From contig NZ_JBKHUI010000015.1 of assembly GCF_046569695.1 (NCBI RefSeq), positions 1 to 64,000 on the forward strand: 64,000 nucleotides of DNA. The letters run 5' to 3'. Within the stretch, counting starts at the first letter, position 1. Each line of letters starts with the position of its first letter. This DNA comes from Kluyvera sp046569695. GTDB lineage: Bacteria; Pseudomonadota; Gammaproteobacteria; Enterobacterales; Enterobacteriaceae. Position numbers and translations under genes: made by a program. This document shows, piece by piece, positions 36,050 to 44,038 of the stretch. The notes below the pieces were generated by a model. That model worked only from the letters and a program-made list of their open reading frames with translations, did not search any database and was not told the origin of the DNA.

Positions 36050-37444
36050 TTAGCGGATAGAAAAGCCGTTGGTCAGCACGCAGCGCCGGGAGCGGGCAAA
36101 AGTACGTGCTGACGTGGTCCCCTCACCGGTTGGCGTAGCGATAGTGAAGGTGGTAAAGCCTTCGCCGCCGACGCCGATCCCGGCATAAGAGGGGCCATTT
36201 TTGACGAATATCGAGGTTTGCAGGGTGCGGGCCGCGAGGTTCAGGCGCGACACGTTCTGCGAGTGCATAATGGCGGTGTGATGCAGCCCCTCTTCAACCT
36301 TCAGCGCCAGCGCCAGCGCGCTGTCGAAATCGCTGACTTTCACCACCGGCAGCATCGGCATCAGCTGTTCGCTGGTGACCCACGGATCGTCGGCGTTAAC
36401 CAGCGCAATCAGCAGACGCGGCGCTTTCGCCGGAACGGCAATCCCGGCGGCTTCCAGCATGGCCGATGGGCTCTTACCGACCAGCTTTTTATTCGCCTGG
36501 CCTTCGGGCAGGCAGGCGGCGCGGAGTTTGTCGGTATCGGCAGGGCTTAGCAGTAGCGCCCCAAAGGTTTGCATTTGCTGCACCAGACGCTCGGCGACGC
36601 TCTCCACTACGATCAGGCTCTTCTCGGCAATGCAGGGCAGGTTGTAATCGAATGACGCGCCGTTAATGATATCTTCCGCCGCTTTCACCAGGTCTGCCGT
36701 TTCGTCAACGATGCAGGGCGGGTTGCCCGCGCCTGCGCCAATCACCTTCTTACCGCTCTTCATGCCCATGGCCACAATGCCTGGGCCGCCGGTAATGGCC
36801 AGCACCGCGATTCGCGGGTGGGCCATCATCTGCTGGGTTGCTTCGAAAGTCGGTTCAGCCACGGTCACCACCAGGTTGCGGATGCCGCAGCAGCGGAAGG
36901 CGATCTCTTCAATCAGGCTAATCAGCTTCAGAGAGACCTTTTTCGCGCCCGGATGCGGGCTAAAGTAGACGCTATTGCCCGCCGCCAGCATGCTGATGCT
37001 GTTATTGATGATGGTTTCCGTCGGGTTGGTGCTTGGCGCGACCGACCCGATAACGCCAAACGGCGAGTATTCAAAGAGCACCATGCCGCCGTCGCCGGTC
37101 AGCGCGGTGGTGGTCAGGTCTTCCACGCCCGGCGTGTTGTCCAGCGCGGCCTTGTTTTTGAGGAATTTATCTTCTTTGTTGCCCATTCCCGTTTCATTGG
37201 CGCTCTCTTCCGCCAGGGCCGCCAGCAGCGGCGTCAGCTCCTGGCGCATCGCGCTGATGATGGCACTGCGGGTTTTTAGCGGGCACTGCTGATAACGTAA
37301 GAACGCCTGGTGCGCGGCGTCGATGGCTTCGCTCACGGACTGGAAAATCCCTTTGCCCTGAGGCTGCCCCGACGTTTGCGCTGGCGTGGTTAATTGTTCA
37401 GTAAGAATGGTGCGGATCAGGGTTTCGAGTTCAGAAGTATTCAT
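36050..37444 (-). CDS. pduP: CoA-acylating propionaldehyde dehydrogenase PduP
   Basis: Oxidises propionaldehyde to propionyl-CoA with NAD+. It has 464 residues; the catalytic Cys is probably C271 in YNLPCIAEKS. Residues 1-18 (MNTSELETLIRTILTEQL) are the short amphipathic helix that targets the Salmonella enzyme into the shell. It overlaps pduO by 4 bp and is followed 11 bp later by pduQ. Confidence 0.96.
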   Translation of the reverse strand: MNTSELETLIRTILTEQLTTPAQTSGQPQGKGIFQSVSEAIDAAHQAFLRYQQCPLKTRSAIISAMRQELTPLLAALAEESANETGMGNKEDKFLKNKAALDNTPGVEDLTTTALTGDGGMVLFEYSPFGVIGSVAPSTNPTETIINNSISMLAAGNSVYFSPHPGAKKVSLKLISLIEEIAFRCCGIRNLVVTVAEPTFEATQQMMAHPRIAVLAITGGPGIVAMGMKSGKKVIGAGAGNPPCIVDETADLVKAAEDIINGASFDYNLPCIAEKSLIVVESVAERLVQQMQTFGALLLSPADTDKLRAACLPEGQANKKLVGKSPSAMLEAAGIAVPAKAPRLLIALVNADDPWVTSEQLMPMLPVVKVSDFDSALALALKVEEGLHHTAIMHSQNVSRLNLAARTLQTSIFVKNGPSYAGIGVGGEGFTTFTIATPTGEGTTSARTFARSRRCVLTNGFSIR

Positions 37445-38451
37445 TGATGCATTCCCACGTTAATGGCCGCGATGGCGGTCTGTGCGATATCCATGTCCTG
37501 TTCAACGCTGCCGCCGCTGATGCCAAGACCTCCAATTAATAAGCCGTCGCGCCACAGGGCGTAACCGCCGCCAAAGGTGACCACTTTTCCCTGTAAATGT
37601 GTTTCCAGACCGTAAAGCGCCGCGCCAGGCTGAACGACAGCGCTCAGCTCATGGGTCGCCGTTTTCATGGCGACGGCGGTCCAGGCCTTTTTCGGCGCCA
37701 GTTCGCTGCTGACCAGCAGAGCGTCCGGCATCCGCCAGGTCACGGTTTCCGTGCCGTGCGCGTCAACGATGCTGACGACGACCGGAACCTGAAGCTGCTG
37801 TGCGCGTTCAACGGCGGCGCGGGTGAGCTGGTGCAGCTCATGGAATGAGAGGGTCACAGGCGTTGTCTCCTTACCGCGGGTTAGCTGACTGGCGGCCAGA
37901 TAGCGCCTGCTAATCTCGCGGATAATGTCGCTCTGGTGCGCATCGCTATCTTCCGCGCGGGCCAGGGCGTACAGACAGTCCGATAAGCGGTTGATATAGC
38001 GCATCAATACCTGGCGGACGTTGACTTCGGTCGCCAGCTCAACCAGACGGCGTTCGGCGCGGCGCGCCAGCGTGCGGGCAAAATGCAGGCGGCTCGCGGC
38101 TTCGCAGCGCCCGGGTAAAATAAAGCTGTGCAGCGGCTCGACGCGGGCCATTGCCCGATCGATAGCGGCTTCCAGAGCGGAAATCTCTTCGCTGCTGATG
38201 TAGCGCTGTTTGGGCGACGGCTGTTCGCTGTCGCTCGCCAGTTCTGCGCTAAACCAGAATATTTGCTGCTGGATGGCTTCAAGTAAGGCGCGGTGGTTTT
38301 CATCCGCGGCGGCGCAGGCGCACAGGCTCAGCACGGCGTTTAGCTCATCCAGCGTGCCGTAGGCTTCAACCCGCGGGTGCGTTTTGCTCACCCGCTGGCC
38401 GGTAAACAGCGATGTGGTGCCAGCGTCACCCGTTCGGGTATAAATCGCCAT
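37441..38451 (-). CDS. pduO: ATP:cob(I)alamin adenosyltransferase PduO
   Basis: Makes adenosyl-B12, the diol dehydratase cofactor. The N-terminal PduO-type transferase domain (about 1-185) has TGDAGTTSLFTG and YGTLDELNA at the ATP site and RCEAASRLHFAR. The C-terminal domain (about 195-336) is the GlcG/HbpS-like PduOC fold, which binds haem in the Salmonella protein. Length is 336, as in Salmonella. Confidence 0.95.
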   Translation of the reverse strand: MAIYTRTGDAGTTSLFTGQRVSKTHPRVEAYGTLDELNAVLSLCACAAADENHRALLEAIQQQIFWFSAELASDSEQPSPKQRYISSEEISALEAAIDRAMARVEPLHSFILPGRCEAASRLHFARTLARRAERRLVELATEVNVRQVLMRYINRLSDCLYALARAEDSDAHQSDIIREISRRYLAASQLTRGKETTPVTLSFHELHQLTRAAVERAQQLQVPVVVSIVDAHGTETVTWRMPDALLVSSELAPKKAWTAVAMKTATHELSAVVQPGAALYGLETHLQGKVVTFGGGYALWRDGLLIGGLGISGGSVEQDMDIAQTAIAAINVGMHQ

Positions 38452-38460
38452 ATTTGCCCC

Positions 38461-38736
38461 TTAACGCGAAAGCGTATCGACAATGCCGACAACGGCGAGG
38501 TCGATGGCCTCGTTTGGCCCGGAAAAAACGTGTCTGGCGCTGGAGCCGCCGCTGAGCAGAACCAGTTCGCCGACGCCCGCGCCGACGGAATCCACGGCCA
38601 CTTCATCGCCGGAGGTGGGCGAAGCAGGGAGTTCGCCATCGGCGCTGACCCGACGCACCAGCAGCAGCTTTTTCCCAATCAGAGAAGGTGATTTTTGCGT
38701 GGAGACAACCGCGCCCGTGACTCGTGCCAGATGCAT
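38461..38736 (-). CDS. pduN: pentameric shell vertex protein PduN (EutN/CcmL family)
   Basis: A 91-residue bacterial microcompartment vertex protein that forms pentamers to close the shell. The EutN/CcmL signature is visible (MHLARVTGAVVSTQK at the N-terminus, DSVGAGVGELVLL near residues 49-61). A GGAG ribosome site lies about 7 nt before ATG 38736. Confidence 0.94.
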   Translation of the reverse strand: MHLARVTGAVVSTQKSPSLIGKKLLLVRRVSADGELPASPTSGDEVAVDSVGAGVGELVLLSGGSSARHVFSGPNEAIDLAVVGIVDTLSR

Positions 38737-38739
38737 GAT

Positions 38740-39231
38740 TTACTCCTGCTTAATAAGTTGAATATTCCGCGCATTGGCGGCGTCACGCGCCAGGGCGGTG
38801 ACGATGCATTTGCGGTGGACAACCACGCGCCCCCGGCCCAGCGGCGCGACATCGCGATAGCTCAGCACCGAACCGGCATGCAGTACCAGCGGCAGCCCGT
38901 GCTCATCGGTGAATATCAGCGGCAGACGCGCCAGTTTTTTTACCGGTATAACCGGCAGCAGCTGGCCGTGCAGGCTGAGCTGGACGCGGATGCCAAACGC
39001 CAGCGCGTCGTGAATTTTCCGGGCTGCGGCATCGTCAGTTTCCGCATCCGTAAGCTGAATCAGCAGCGGCAGGTCGACGAGCAGGATGCGCAGCGACGCG
39101 TGCTGACAGAACAGACCCGAACCGTCGGCATCGCGAAGCTGCGCAACGCTCAGCGTCGCCGTGCTGTGGGCGCGACGCTGCAGCCGGGAGACAATCTCCT
39201 CAACAATGCGCTGCAGAATTTCACCGTTCAT
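38740..39231 (-). CDS. pduM: microcompartment assembly protein PduM
   Basis: A 163-residue protein found only in pdu-type operons. In Salmonella it is needed for normal microcompartment structure, but its biochemical role is unknown. Its N-terminus, MNGEILQRIVEEIVSRLQ, reads as an amphipathic helix like the shell-targeting tags of PduD and PduP. It overlaps pduL by 4 bp. Confidence 0.9.
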   Translation of the reverse strand: MNGEILQRIVEEIVSRLQRRAHSTATLSVAQLRDADGSGLFCQHASLRILLVDLPLLIQLTDAETDDAAARKIHDALAFGIRVQLSLHGQLLPVIPVKKLARLPLIFTDEHGLPLVLHAGSVLSYRDVAPLGRGRVVVHRKCIVTALARDAANARNIQLIKQE

Positions 39232-39860
39232 CGCGGACCAACCAGACGGGCACAGGCCTGCGGGCTATCGGCGCCGGCAGCGTTGGCTTCATCGGTATCA
39301 ATATGCATTTCGAGGCGCATATCCGGTGAAACGCGAATCGCCACGTTGTTGAAAATCAGCCCGCGCTCGTCGCCTTCAATGGCAACAGAGACCTTATCGC
39401 CGTGAGAAACCCGCAGGATCAGCGCATCGAGCGGCGACATATGAATATGCCGCTGCGCGACGATAACCCCGGAAGGTAATTCCAGTTCGCCAAAGGGGCT
39501 GACCAGGCGGATGCCCGGCGTCCCCTTCAGGCTGCCGGACATTCTCAACGGTGCCGCAATCCCCAGCGTTCTGGCATCGGTACGCGAGATTTCCACCTGG
39601 CTTACCGAGCGCAGCGGGCCGAGCAGGCGCACATTTTTGAGCTGCCCTTTCGGCCCCACCAGGGTGACGGTTTGCTCCGCGGCGTATTGTCCCGGCTGCA
39701 GCAGCGCTTTTTTCTCGCTGATGGGATTGTCGGGAAACAGCCGTTCATAATCCTGCGCGGACAGGTGGATATGACGGTTTGAGACGCCCAGCGGAATAGG
39801 CCGCTGGCGCATCTCATCAAGAACTTTACTGACCGTTGATTGCAGGCGTTCTTTATCCAT
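39228..39860 (-). CDS. pduL: phosphate propanoyltransferase PduL
   Basis: Converts propionyl-CoA and phosphate to propionyl phosphate, regenerating CoA inside the compartment. It is unrelated to Pta. There are two zinc-site motifs, SNRHIHLS (about 27-34) and AQRHIHMS (about 134-141), with RLEMHIDTDEAN near the C-terminus. The N-terminal 20 residues (MDKERLQSTVSKVLDEM) form an encapsulation helix. Length is 210. Confidence 0.95.
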   Translation of the reverse strand: MDKERLQSTVSKVLDEMRQRPIPLGVSNRHIHLSAQDYERLFPDNPISEKKALLQPGQYAAEQTVTLVGPKGQLKNVRLLGPLRSVSQVEISRTDARTLGIAAPLRMSGSLKGTPGIRLVSPFGELELPSGVIVAQRHIHMSPLDALILRVSHGDKVSVAIEGDERGLIFNNVAIRVSPDMRLEMHIDTDEANAAGADSPQACARLVGPR

Positions 39861-40317
39861 TACGCTTCACCTCGCCGGGATGAATGCAAAGCGTACGAGG
39901 TTCGCCCTTCTGGCGCGGACATTTTGGATCCAGACACAGGTTGCAACTGACCAGTACCGATTCCTGCGGGACCTCTTCTGCTGGCGCTTCAGAAACGACA
40001 TCAGCCATTTCTGACTCTTCAGGTTCAGGTGCGATGACGACGGGTGGGGGAGTTTCGGCAAGCAGGATCCCTTCTCCGGGCCGGGCGATAACCTTGTGGG
40101 CCACCAGGCCATTCCGCTGTTCGGCAAAATGCGCGCCGGTGGTGATAGCCGCCTGTACGGAGGCCACATCACCGGTAATTTTAATTACCATCCAGCCTGA
40201 ACCATTGGTCTTTTCGAGGGCGAGCAGCGTGATAGAAGCGGATTTCGCCATGATATCGGCACAGGTAATTGCCAGTGCCAGACCACAAACTTCAAGTAAT
40301 CCCAGTGATTGCTTCAC
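39853..40317 (-). CDS. pduK: shell protein PduK with Cys-rich C-terminal tail
   Basis: BMC-domain shell protein (residues 1-90) with an acidic, proline-rich linker and a tail holding C125, C128, C133 and C144 (CX2CX4CX10C), which may bind an Fe-S cluster or zinc. I start it at GTG 40317: AAGGAG lies 6 nt upstream, and the protein then begins VKQSLGLLEV, matching Salmonella PduK. An ATG at 40338 gives a longer frame but has no ribosome site. It overlaps pduL by 8 bp. Confidence 0.92.
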   Translation of the reverse strand: MKQSLGLLEVCGLALAITCADIMAKSASITLLALEKTNGSGWMVIKITGDVASVQAAITTGAHFAEQRNGLVAHKVIARPGEGILLAETPPPVVIAPEPEESEMADVVSEAPAEEVPQESVLVSCNLCLDPKCPRQKGEPRTLCIHPGEVKRNG

Positions 40318-40341
40318 GCGGTGCTCCTTGTTCGCCATCGG

Positions 40342-40617
40342 TTAGGCAGATTTTGGTAAAATGGCCTCAACATCGCTGTGCGGACGCGGGATAACGTGGC
40401 AGGATTTCACTTCACCCACGACGCTTGCCGCAGCGCTGCCTGCATCGACGGCTGCTTTAACCGCGCCGACATCGCCGCGAACCATGACGGTCACCAGGCC
40501 AGAACCAATTTTTTCGTAGCCCACCAGCTGAACGTTGGCGGATTTAACCATTGCATCGGCGGCTTCAATGGCGCCGACCAGCCCTTTTGTTTCAACCAGT
40601 CCCAGTGCGTTATTCAT
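40342..40617 (-). CDS. pduJ: hexameric shell protein PduJ
   Basis: A 91-residue canonical BMC shell protein, paralogue of PduA in this window: both have VETKGLxxAIEAADAMVKSANV and VIPRPHSDVE. In Salmonella PduJ is the most abundant shell subunit and can replace PduA's pore when expressed from its position. Eighteen bp separate it from pduH. Confidence 0.95.
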   Translation of the reverse strand: MNNALGLVETKGLVGAIEAADAMVKSANVQLVGYEKIGSGLVTVMVRGDVGAVKAAVDAGSAAASVVGEVKSCHVIPRPHSDVEAILPKSA

Positions 40618-40635
40618 ACTGTCGTTCTCCTGTGA

Positions 40636-40986
40636 TTAAGCGTGGAGATCCCGAAAAGGGATCCCTTTGACCAGCCGCGCCGCGTTATTACCGGTGTTGC
40701 GTTGGGCTTGACTGTCCTGATGATGCAGCAGCGTAAAAAGCGGCGCCGATGCGGGTAAATTCTTGTAATGCACGACCAGCGTGTGCCGGTCGCAGGCAAT
40801 GCCGACCAGCAGCGGCGAGCAGCGCGCCGCCTGCCAGGCGCTGTCTACAACATCGCCAACCGGGCGATGCTGAAGCAGAAAAGGGATGCCTTCCTCTTCG
40901 ATACCCAGCAGCACTTCCTGCCAGAGGCTGGCGCAGTCGTCGATAACGGTAATGACGATAGCCGGGGCGCTGTGATTACTTTCCAT
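40636..40986 (-). CDS. pduH: diol dehydratase reactivase small subunit PduH
   Basis: Small subunit of the ATP-dependent reactivase that swaps damaged cobalamin out of PduCDE. It has 116 residues (MESNHSAPAIVI), the Salmonella length. Start at ATG 40986 with AAGGAG six nt upstream; the frame could extend two codons to a TTG at 40992. It overlaps pduG by 11 bp, consistent with coupled synthesis of the two subunits. Confidence 0.94.
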   Translation of the reverse strand: MESNHSAPAIVITVIDDCASLWQEVLLGIEEEGIPFLLQHRPVGDVVDSAWQAARCSPLLVGIACDRHTLVVHYKNLPASAPLFTLLHHQDSQAQRNTGNNAARLVKGIPFRDLHA

Positions 40987-42808
40987 AAGCAAACTCCTTG
41001 TGCCAGGAGAGGATCAGGCCGGTGGCGACTGCGTTTCTTGGGCCTTCGCTGCCGCGAATGTTTCCTCGCCCGGCAACCAGGCGGTAGTGCGCCAGCGCAT
41101 CGGTGACCAGCTGCGGCACTTCGAAATCCAGCGACGAGCCGCCGACCAGCACCACGAACGGAATATCGCGAATGTTGCCGGTTGGGCTGACCTGACGCAG
41201 CGCGCGCAGGGCGTTGGTGACAAACACACGCTCTTTGGCGCTGCGGCGAATGGCGCGGACTTTTTCCAGCGCTAAGTCGCCGGGAAGCGGCACCAGTTCG
41301 TCCGGTTTCACCACGCAAACGCGGGCGAACACCGCGGGAGGCAGCGGCGTCGGGAAGAACTGGACGCTGCCGTCTTCGTGGCGCAGATGGAACAGGCTTT
41401 CGACCTTAGCCAGCGGGTATTTCTTGATCTCTTCCGCCAGATAGCGGTCTTCCAGCCCCAGCTCGCGGGCAATAATCATCGTCACCATGTCGCCTGCGCC
41501 GGCGAGGTGGGTGGCGATGATTTCGCCTTTTGGGTTGATGATGGAGGCATCGGTGGAGCCCGCGCCGAGGTCAAGGATCGCCAGCGGTCGGGTGGTGCCC
41601 GGCGTGGTCAGCGCGCCCAGAATGGCGGCTTCAGCCTCAGCGCCGCCGATCTGCACGTCGATATTGAGTTTCTGTTCGATTTCGCGGGCAATCATCGCCA
41701 TCTGCAGGCGGTCTGATTTCACCATTGAGGCGATGCCGACGGCCTGCTCCAGCGAGAACTCGCCGGCCAGACCGCCGGTGACGCTTACCGGAACCGAGGT
41801 GTCAACGGCCAGCAGATCCTGAATGAAAATCTCGCTGCTCGGCTTGTTGGTCAGTTCGGCCATGGTCTGTCGCACGTGCTCCAGCATGCCGCCGATATTG
41901 GTCCCGGCCTCGCCGGTGACGTTGTCGAGCTTGCCGCAGCCGTCCACCGCTTTCATGATGGCTTCGGCTCCGGCGGCGATATCTACGCGCACGGTTCGGC
42001 CCTGCGCCAACAGCTCCAGGTTACCGGCGGGTATCGCGCGGGCTTTGACGTCGCCGGATGGCGTTTTAACCACCACGGCGGAACGGTTACCAATCAGCGC
42101 GCGCGCCATCGGGACGATGTTTTTCGTCTCGTCGGCGTTGAGGTTGAATACGGTGGCGATGCCGTAAGGGTTAGAGAGGGTTTCGATAACCTTTCCCGGC
42201 ACGGCGACTTCAATCGCCGCCAGCATCCCCAGCGGAATGCGGTCGATGTACAGCACTTCGTCAACGATCGGCAGCGATTTCTCCAGCCGGTTGCTGACCA
42301 GCACGCCATCGTCGCGCTGCAAAATGACGCCGGTAATCTGATACCCGGCACGCATGGAGGCGTTGATAACGTTGGCGATGTCGGCAAAATCAAATGCCGA
42401 TGACACCACCAGAATATAGGACGAGTCCGCCGGGCGGGTTAACAGCTCCTCCGGCGTAATCGTGATACCCACGCCGAGGCCTACTCCGCCCGGCGTTTTT
42501 GGGTTATGGCCGATCATGGTCGATTCAGTGATGATGGTTTCAGTAATGGTTTCCATCGCCACATCGCCAATCACCGGCGTGGCTTCGTTAATGCGGATAA
42601 GCGAAATATCGCTGACATTGATCCCCGCGCCCTTTGCGACGTGGGCGAGCGCTTCCTGAATACCGAACACGTTACGCAACGTGCCTTTGATCCCGGTGGT
42701 TTCCGCCAGCGCGCTGTGCGTAATCGTCAGCGCTCCGGCCTCATCTTGCCGCGCCAGCGCGACTTCCGTTGATGAGTTGCCAATATCAATGCCAGCTATA
42801 TATCGCAT
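40976..42808 (-). CDS. pduG: diol dehydratase reactivase large subunit PduG
   Basis: A 610-residue DnaK-like ATPase. It forms the reactivase with PduH and exchanges inactivated B12 on PduCDE. Actin-fold phosphate loops are seen as GIDIGNSSTEVALA near the N-terminus and LDLGAGSTDASII near residue 410. It is almost identical in layout to DdrA of Klebsiella oxytoca. Nine bp separate it from pduE. Confidence 0.96.
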   Translation of the reverse strand: MRYIAGIDIGNSSTEVALARQDEAGALTITHSALAETTGIKGTLRNVFGIQEALAHVAKGAGINVSDISLIRINEATPVIGDVAMETITETIITESTMIGHNPKTPGGVGLGVGITITPEELLTRPADSSYILVVSSAFDFADIANVINASMRAGYQITGVILQRDDGVLVSNRLEKSLPIVDEVLYIDRIPLGMLAAIEVAVPGKVIETLSNPYGIATVFNLNADETKNIVPMARALIGNRSAVVVKTPSGDVKARAIPAGNLELLAQGRTVRVDIAAGAEAIMKAVDGCGKLDNVTGEAGTNIGGMLEHVRQTMAELTNKPSSEIFIQDLLAVDTSVPVSVTGGLAGEFSLEQAVGIASMVKSDRLQMAMIAREIEQKLNIDVQIGGAEAEAAILGALTTPGTTRPLAILDLGAGSTDASIINPKGEIIATHLAGAGDMVTMIIARELGLEDRYLAEEIKKYPLAKVESLFHLRHEDGSVQFFPTPLPPAVFARVCVVKPDELVPLPGDLALEKVRAIRRSAKERVFVTNALRALRQVSPTGNIRDIPFVVLVGGSSLDFEVPQLVTDALAHYRLVAGRGNIRGSEGPRNAVATGLILSWHKEFAYGK

Positions 42809-42817
42809 ACGAAATCC

Positions 42818-43339
42818 TTAATCGTCGCCTTTGAGTTTTTTACGCTCAACGTACAGCCCTGCCGCTTCACGAACGAACGCTGCGCAAATCTTTGCCTGAT
42901 AACGGTTTTCGAGATCGTCGGCGATAGCGATCAGCTCTTCTTTCGTTGAACGATACGGACGAAGGGCGTTGTAGATTTCAAGAATGCGATCGTCCGGGAC
43001 GGCGGTCAGTTCGGCGGCGCGTTCGAAGTTCATCGCCAGCCGGTCGCGGCCCGCATCTTTGGCGATAGATGCCTGTAAACGCAGGGTTTCCGGGGTAATA
43101 CGCATATCCTGAGCGGTGACGTTATTGCTCAGCACGTTTTCCAGCGTAAAGTCGTCCAGCGTTTTGTTGGTGGCGGTTTTCACCCATTCCGGGTGCTTGT
43201 TCGCCAGCGGGTAGTCGCTGACCTTTGCGCTGCGGGACGTGCCGCCTGCCGCAGGAGCCGCCGCTGGCGCTTCGCCCTGCAGGTTGTTCATGCGGCTCAG
43301 TACGTCGCGGACCATCGATTCAATTGCGTCGGTATTCAT
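42818..43339 (-). CDS. pduE: propanediol dehydratase small subunit PduE
   Basis: Gamma subunit of adenosylcobalamin-dependent diol dehydratase, 173 residues. Start at ATG 43339 (MNTDAIESMVRDVLSRM), preceded by AAAGGAT. The frame reaches back to 43357, but those six codons overlap pduD and are not conserved. The N-terminal amphipathic stretch resembles the encapsulation helices of PduD and PduP. Confidence 0.95.
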   Translation of the reverse strand: MNTDAIESMVRDVLSRMNNLQGEAPAAAPAAGGTSRSAKVSDYPLANKHPEWVKTATNKTLDDFTLENVLSNNVTAQDMRITPETLRLQASIAKDAGRDRLAMNFERAAELTAVPDDRILEIYNALRPYRSTKEELIAIADDLENRYQAKICAAFVREAAGLYVERKKLKGDD

Positions 43340-43353
43340 GGAGTTATCCTTTA

Positions 43354-44028
43354 TCAAAGCGCCACGCGCAGTTCCTGCGGGTTTTTGCCCGTCACAACGT
43401 ACTTGGTCTCTTTAATGTGCAAAATGGCCGACTTTGCCTGGTATTTCGGGCGCGCCATCTGGTCATTGAGCGTAGGGACCGGCTGCGGCGATTCGCGTTT
43501 CGCATAGCGGGCGGCGTTTTTGCCAATCTGACGGTAGGTTTCCAGCGTCAGCAGCGGCGCCTGCGGGAACAGCTCGAGGTTAGAGAGCGGCGGTAGCCCC
43601 TGCTGGTGGATAACCGTCGTGCCTTTCGACTGGATGCCGATGGAGATGCCGGAGCCGCTCAGGCGGTTGCCTTCAACGGCGACGAACGCCACGTCGGAGG
43701 ATTTAAAGCAGCGAATCACGCGCGCCTTAACGCCTTCTTCTTCAATACCAGCAATAACTTCGCGCAGAATGCTCTTATGCGGTAAGCCAACGATATTGAC
43801 GGTCTGTGCCAGGCCAAATGCCGGGCCGACGGCGATAATCACTTCGTCCTGCTGAGTGCCCTGGCGCGCTTCGCCGACTTCCGTCAGGAAGCCGTCGCCA
43901 GCGGGCGCAGCGGTCTGTGGTGCTGTGGATACCGCTGGCGCATTAAACGAGACGGGTTTATCGCTGCCCTTCATATCGCGGAGCACGTCTTCAATTATCT
44001 GGCGCAGCAATTTTTCATTAATTTCCAT
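43354..44028 (-). CDS. pduD: propanediol dehydratase medium subunit PduD
   Basis: Beta subunit of diol dehydratase (224 residues), which forms part of the cobalamin-binding face. Residues 1-18 (MEINEKLLRQIIEDVLRD) are the known shell-targeting peptide in Salmonella. A low-complexity Ala/Pro linker at about 30-45 joins it to the enzyme domain. Ten bp separate it from pduC. Confidence 0.96.
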   Translation of the reverse strand: MEINEKLLRQIIEDVLRDMKGSDKPVSFNAPAVSTAPQTAAPAGDGFLTEVGEARQGTQQDEVIIAVGPAFGLAQTVNIVGLPHKSILREVIAGIEEEGVKARVIRCFKSSDVAFVAVEGNRLSGSGISIGIQSKGTTVIHQQGLPPLSNLELFPQAPLLTLETYRQIGKNAARYAKRESPQPVPTLNDQMARPKYQAKSAILHIKETKYVVTGKNPQELRVAL

Positions 44029-44038
44029 TTCTCACCCC

